NCBI GenBank assembly: GCA_040775095.1
Contig: JAXGTD010000032.1
Location: 1 to 32,640 of the forward strand
Direction: 5' to 3'
Length of the DNA stretch: 32,640 bases
DNA from: JAXGTD01 sp040775095
Lineage (GTDB): Bacteria; Pseudomonadota; Gammaproteobacteria; Chromatiales; Chromatiaceae
The notes below the pieces were generated by a model. It was given only the letters and a program-made list of their open reading frames with translations. It was not told where the DNA came from and did no database searches. Numbering within the stretch: the first letter of the stretch is position 1; each line of letters begins with the position of its first letter. Position numbers and translations under genes: made by a program. Below, piece by piece: positions 32,405 to 32,640 of this stretch.

Positions 32405-32640
32405 ATGAAGGAGATTGCGTCAAGGTTGCTGGACAACTTCAGCCGTCTCAGTGAGGCCCCGGACGCCGTTCCGCGGCTGCGGCGGTTCGTCCTCGATCTG
32501 GCCGTCCGGGGGAAGCTGGTGGAACCGGACCCGAACGAGGAGGCAGCGTCCGCACTCCTTGAACCGCACTCGACCATCGCAGCGCAGCGGCTACCAAGCT
32601 CCGCACGAAAAGTAGAGCAGGTTCCGTTTGCGCTTCCGTC
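32405..32640 (+). CDS. hsdS: Type I restriction-modification specificity subunit HsdS, 5' part
   Basis: The reading frame from the ATG at 32405 runs off the window. The visible 78 residues match the N-terminus typical of HsdS: LLDNFSRLSEAPDAVPRLRR, FVLDLAVRGKLVEPDPNEEAAS, ending VEQVPFALP just before the first target-recognition domain. HsdS gives the methylase and nuclease their DNA target. It lies 75 bases after the DUF3800 gene on the same strand. Which bases are recognised cannot be read from this fragment, and hsdR, if present, is outside the window. Confidence 0.88.
   Translation, partial: MKEIASRLLDNFSRLSEAPDAVPRLRRFVLDLAVRGKLVEPDPNEEAASALLEPHSTIAAQRLPSSARKVEQVPFALP

Noticed and set aside
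1..32640. CRISPR arrays, tRNA or rRNA genes, complete insertion sequences
   Set aside because: I looked for regularly spaced repeats, tRNA-like cloverleaf ends and transposase motifs and saw none.

Overview
The window is GC-rich (about two thirds G+C by eye), densely coded chromosomal DNA. Gene content and order point to a gammaproteobacterium, most likely of the purple-sulfur-bacterium group (Chromatiales). The main support is the conserved envelope cluster lolC-lolD / DUF2062 / comEC-exbB-exbD-msbA-lpxK-trm112-kdsB, plus an AceK-type isocitrate dehydrogenase kinase/phosphatase. The taxonomic placement is an inference; there is no rRNA or tRNA gene in the window to fix it.

Left part (1-6302, all plus strand): a small Cys-rich CPCC protein, a type I glycerate kinase, isocitrate lyase (aceA), an RraA-family protein and AceK. 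Together these form a C2/glyoxylate metabolism block. Isocitrate lyase makes glyoxylate, AceK sets flux into the shunt by switching isocitrate dehydrogenase on and off, and glycerate kinase returns glycerate to glycolysis. The RraA-like protein between them carries the D-X20-R-D signature of class II HMG/CHA aldolases, so it may be metabolic rather than an RNase E regulator.

6275-11441 (minus strand): a TetR-family regulator, a periplasmic adaptor and an RND inner-membrane pump, read in that order. A palindromic operator candidate lies in front of the regulator. 11899-14493 is penicillin-binding protein 1A; facing it on the minus strand is pcm-manA (isoaspartyl methyltransferase, possibly exported, and phosphomannose isomerase). 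The 570-base divergent gap between pcm and lolC holds two copies of a DnaA-box module.

17287-27719: the outer-membrane biogenesis block. LolC/E-type permease with LolD (lipoprotein release), a DUF2062 membrane protein on the other strand, ComEC (DNA uptake), then a tightly overlapped run exbB-exbD-msbA-lpxK-trm112-kdsB for lipid A/Kdo synthesis and export. Only one Lol permease is present.

27751-29625: small genes (conserved-looking hypothetical, OsmC-family protein, secreted Gln/Arg-rich coiled-coil protein) and two minus-strand intrinsic terminators with no obvious parent gene. From about 29870 to the end the DNA looks acquired: a 24-base tandem repeat resembling insertion-sequence ends, then a type I restriction-modification locus. 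Its methylase lacks the usual N-terminal domain and is joined in frame to an almost complete GxxExxY (PD-(D/E)xK-like) protein. A DUF3800 gene follows, then the 5' end of hsdS, cut by the window edge.
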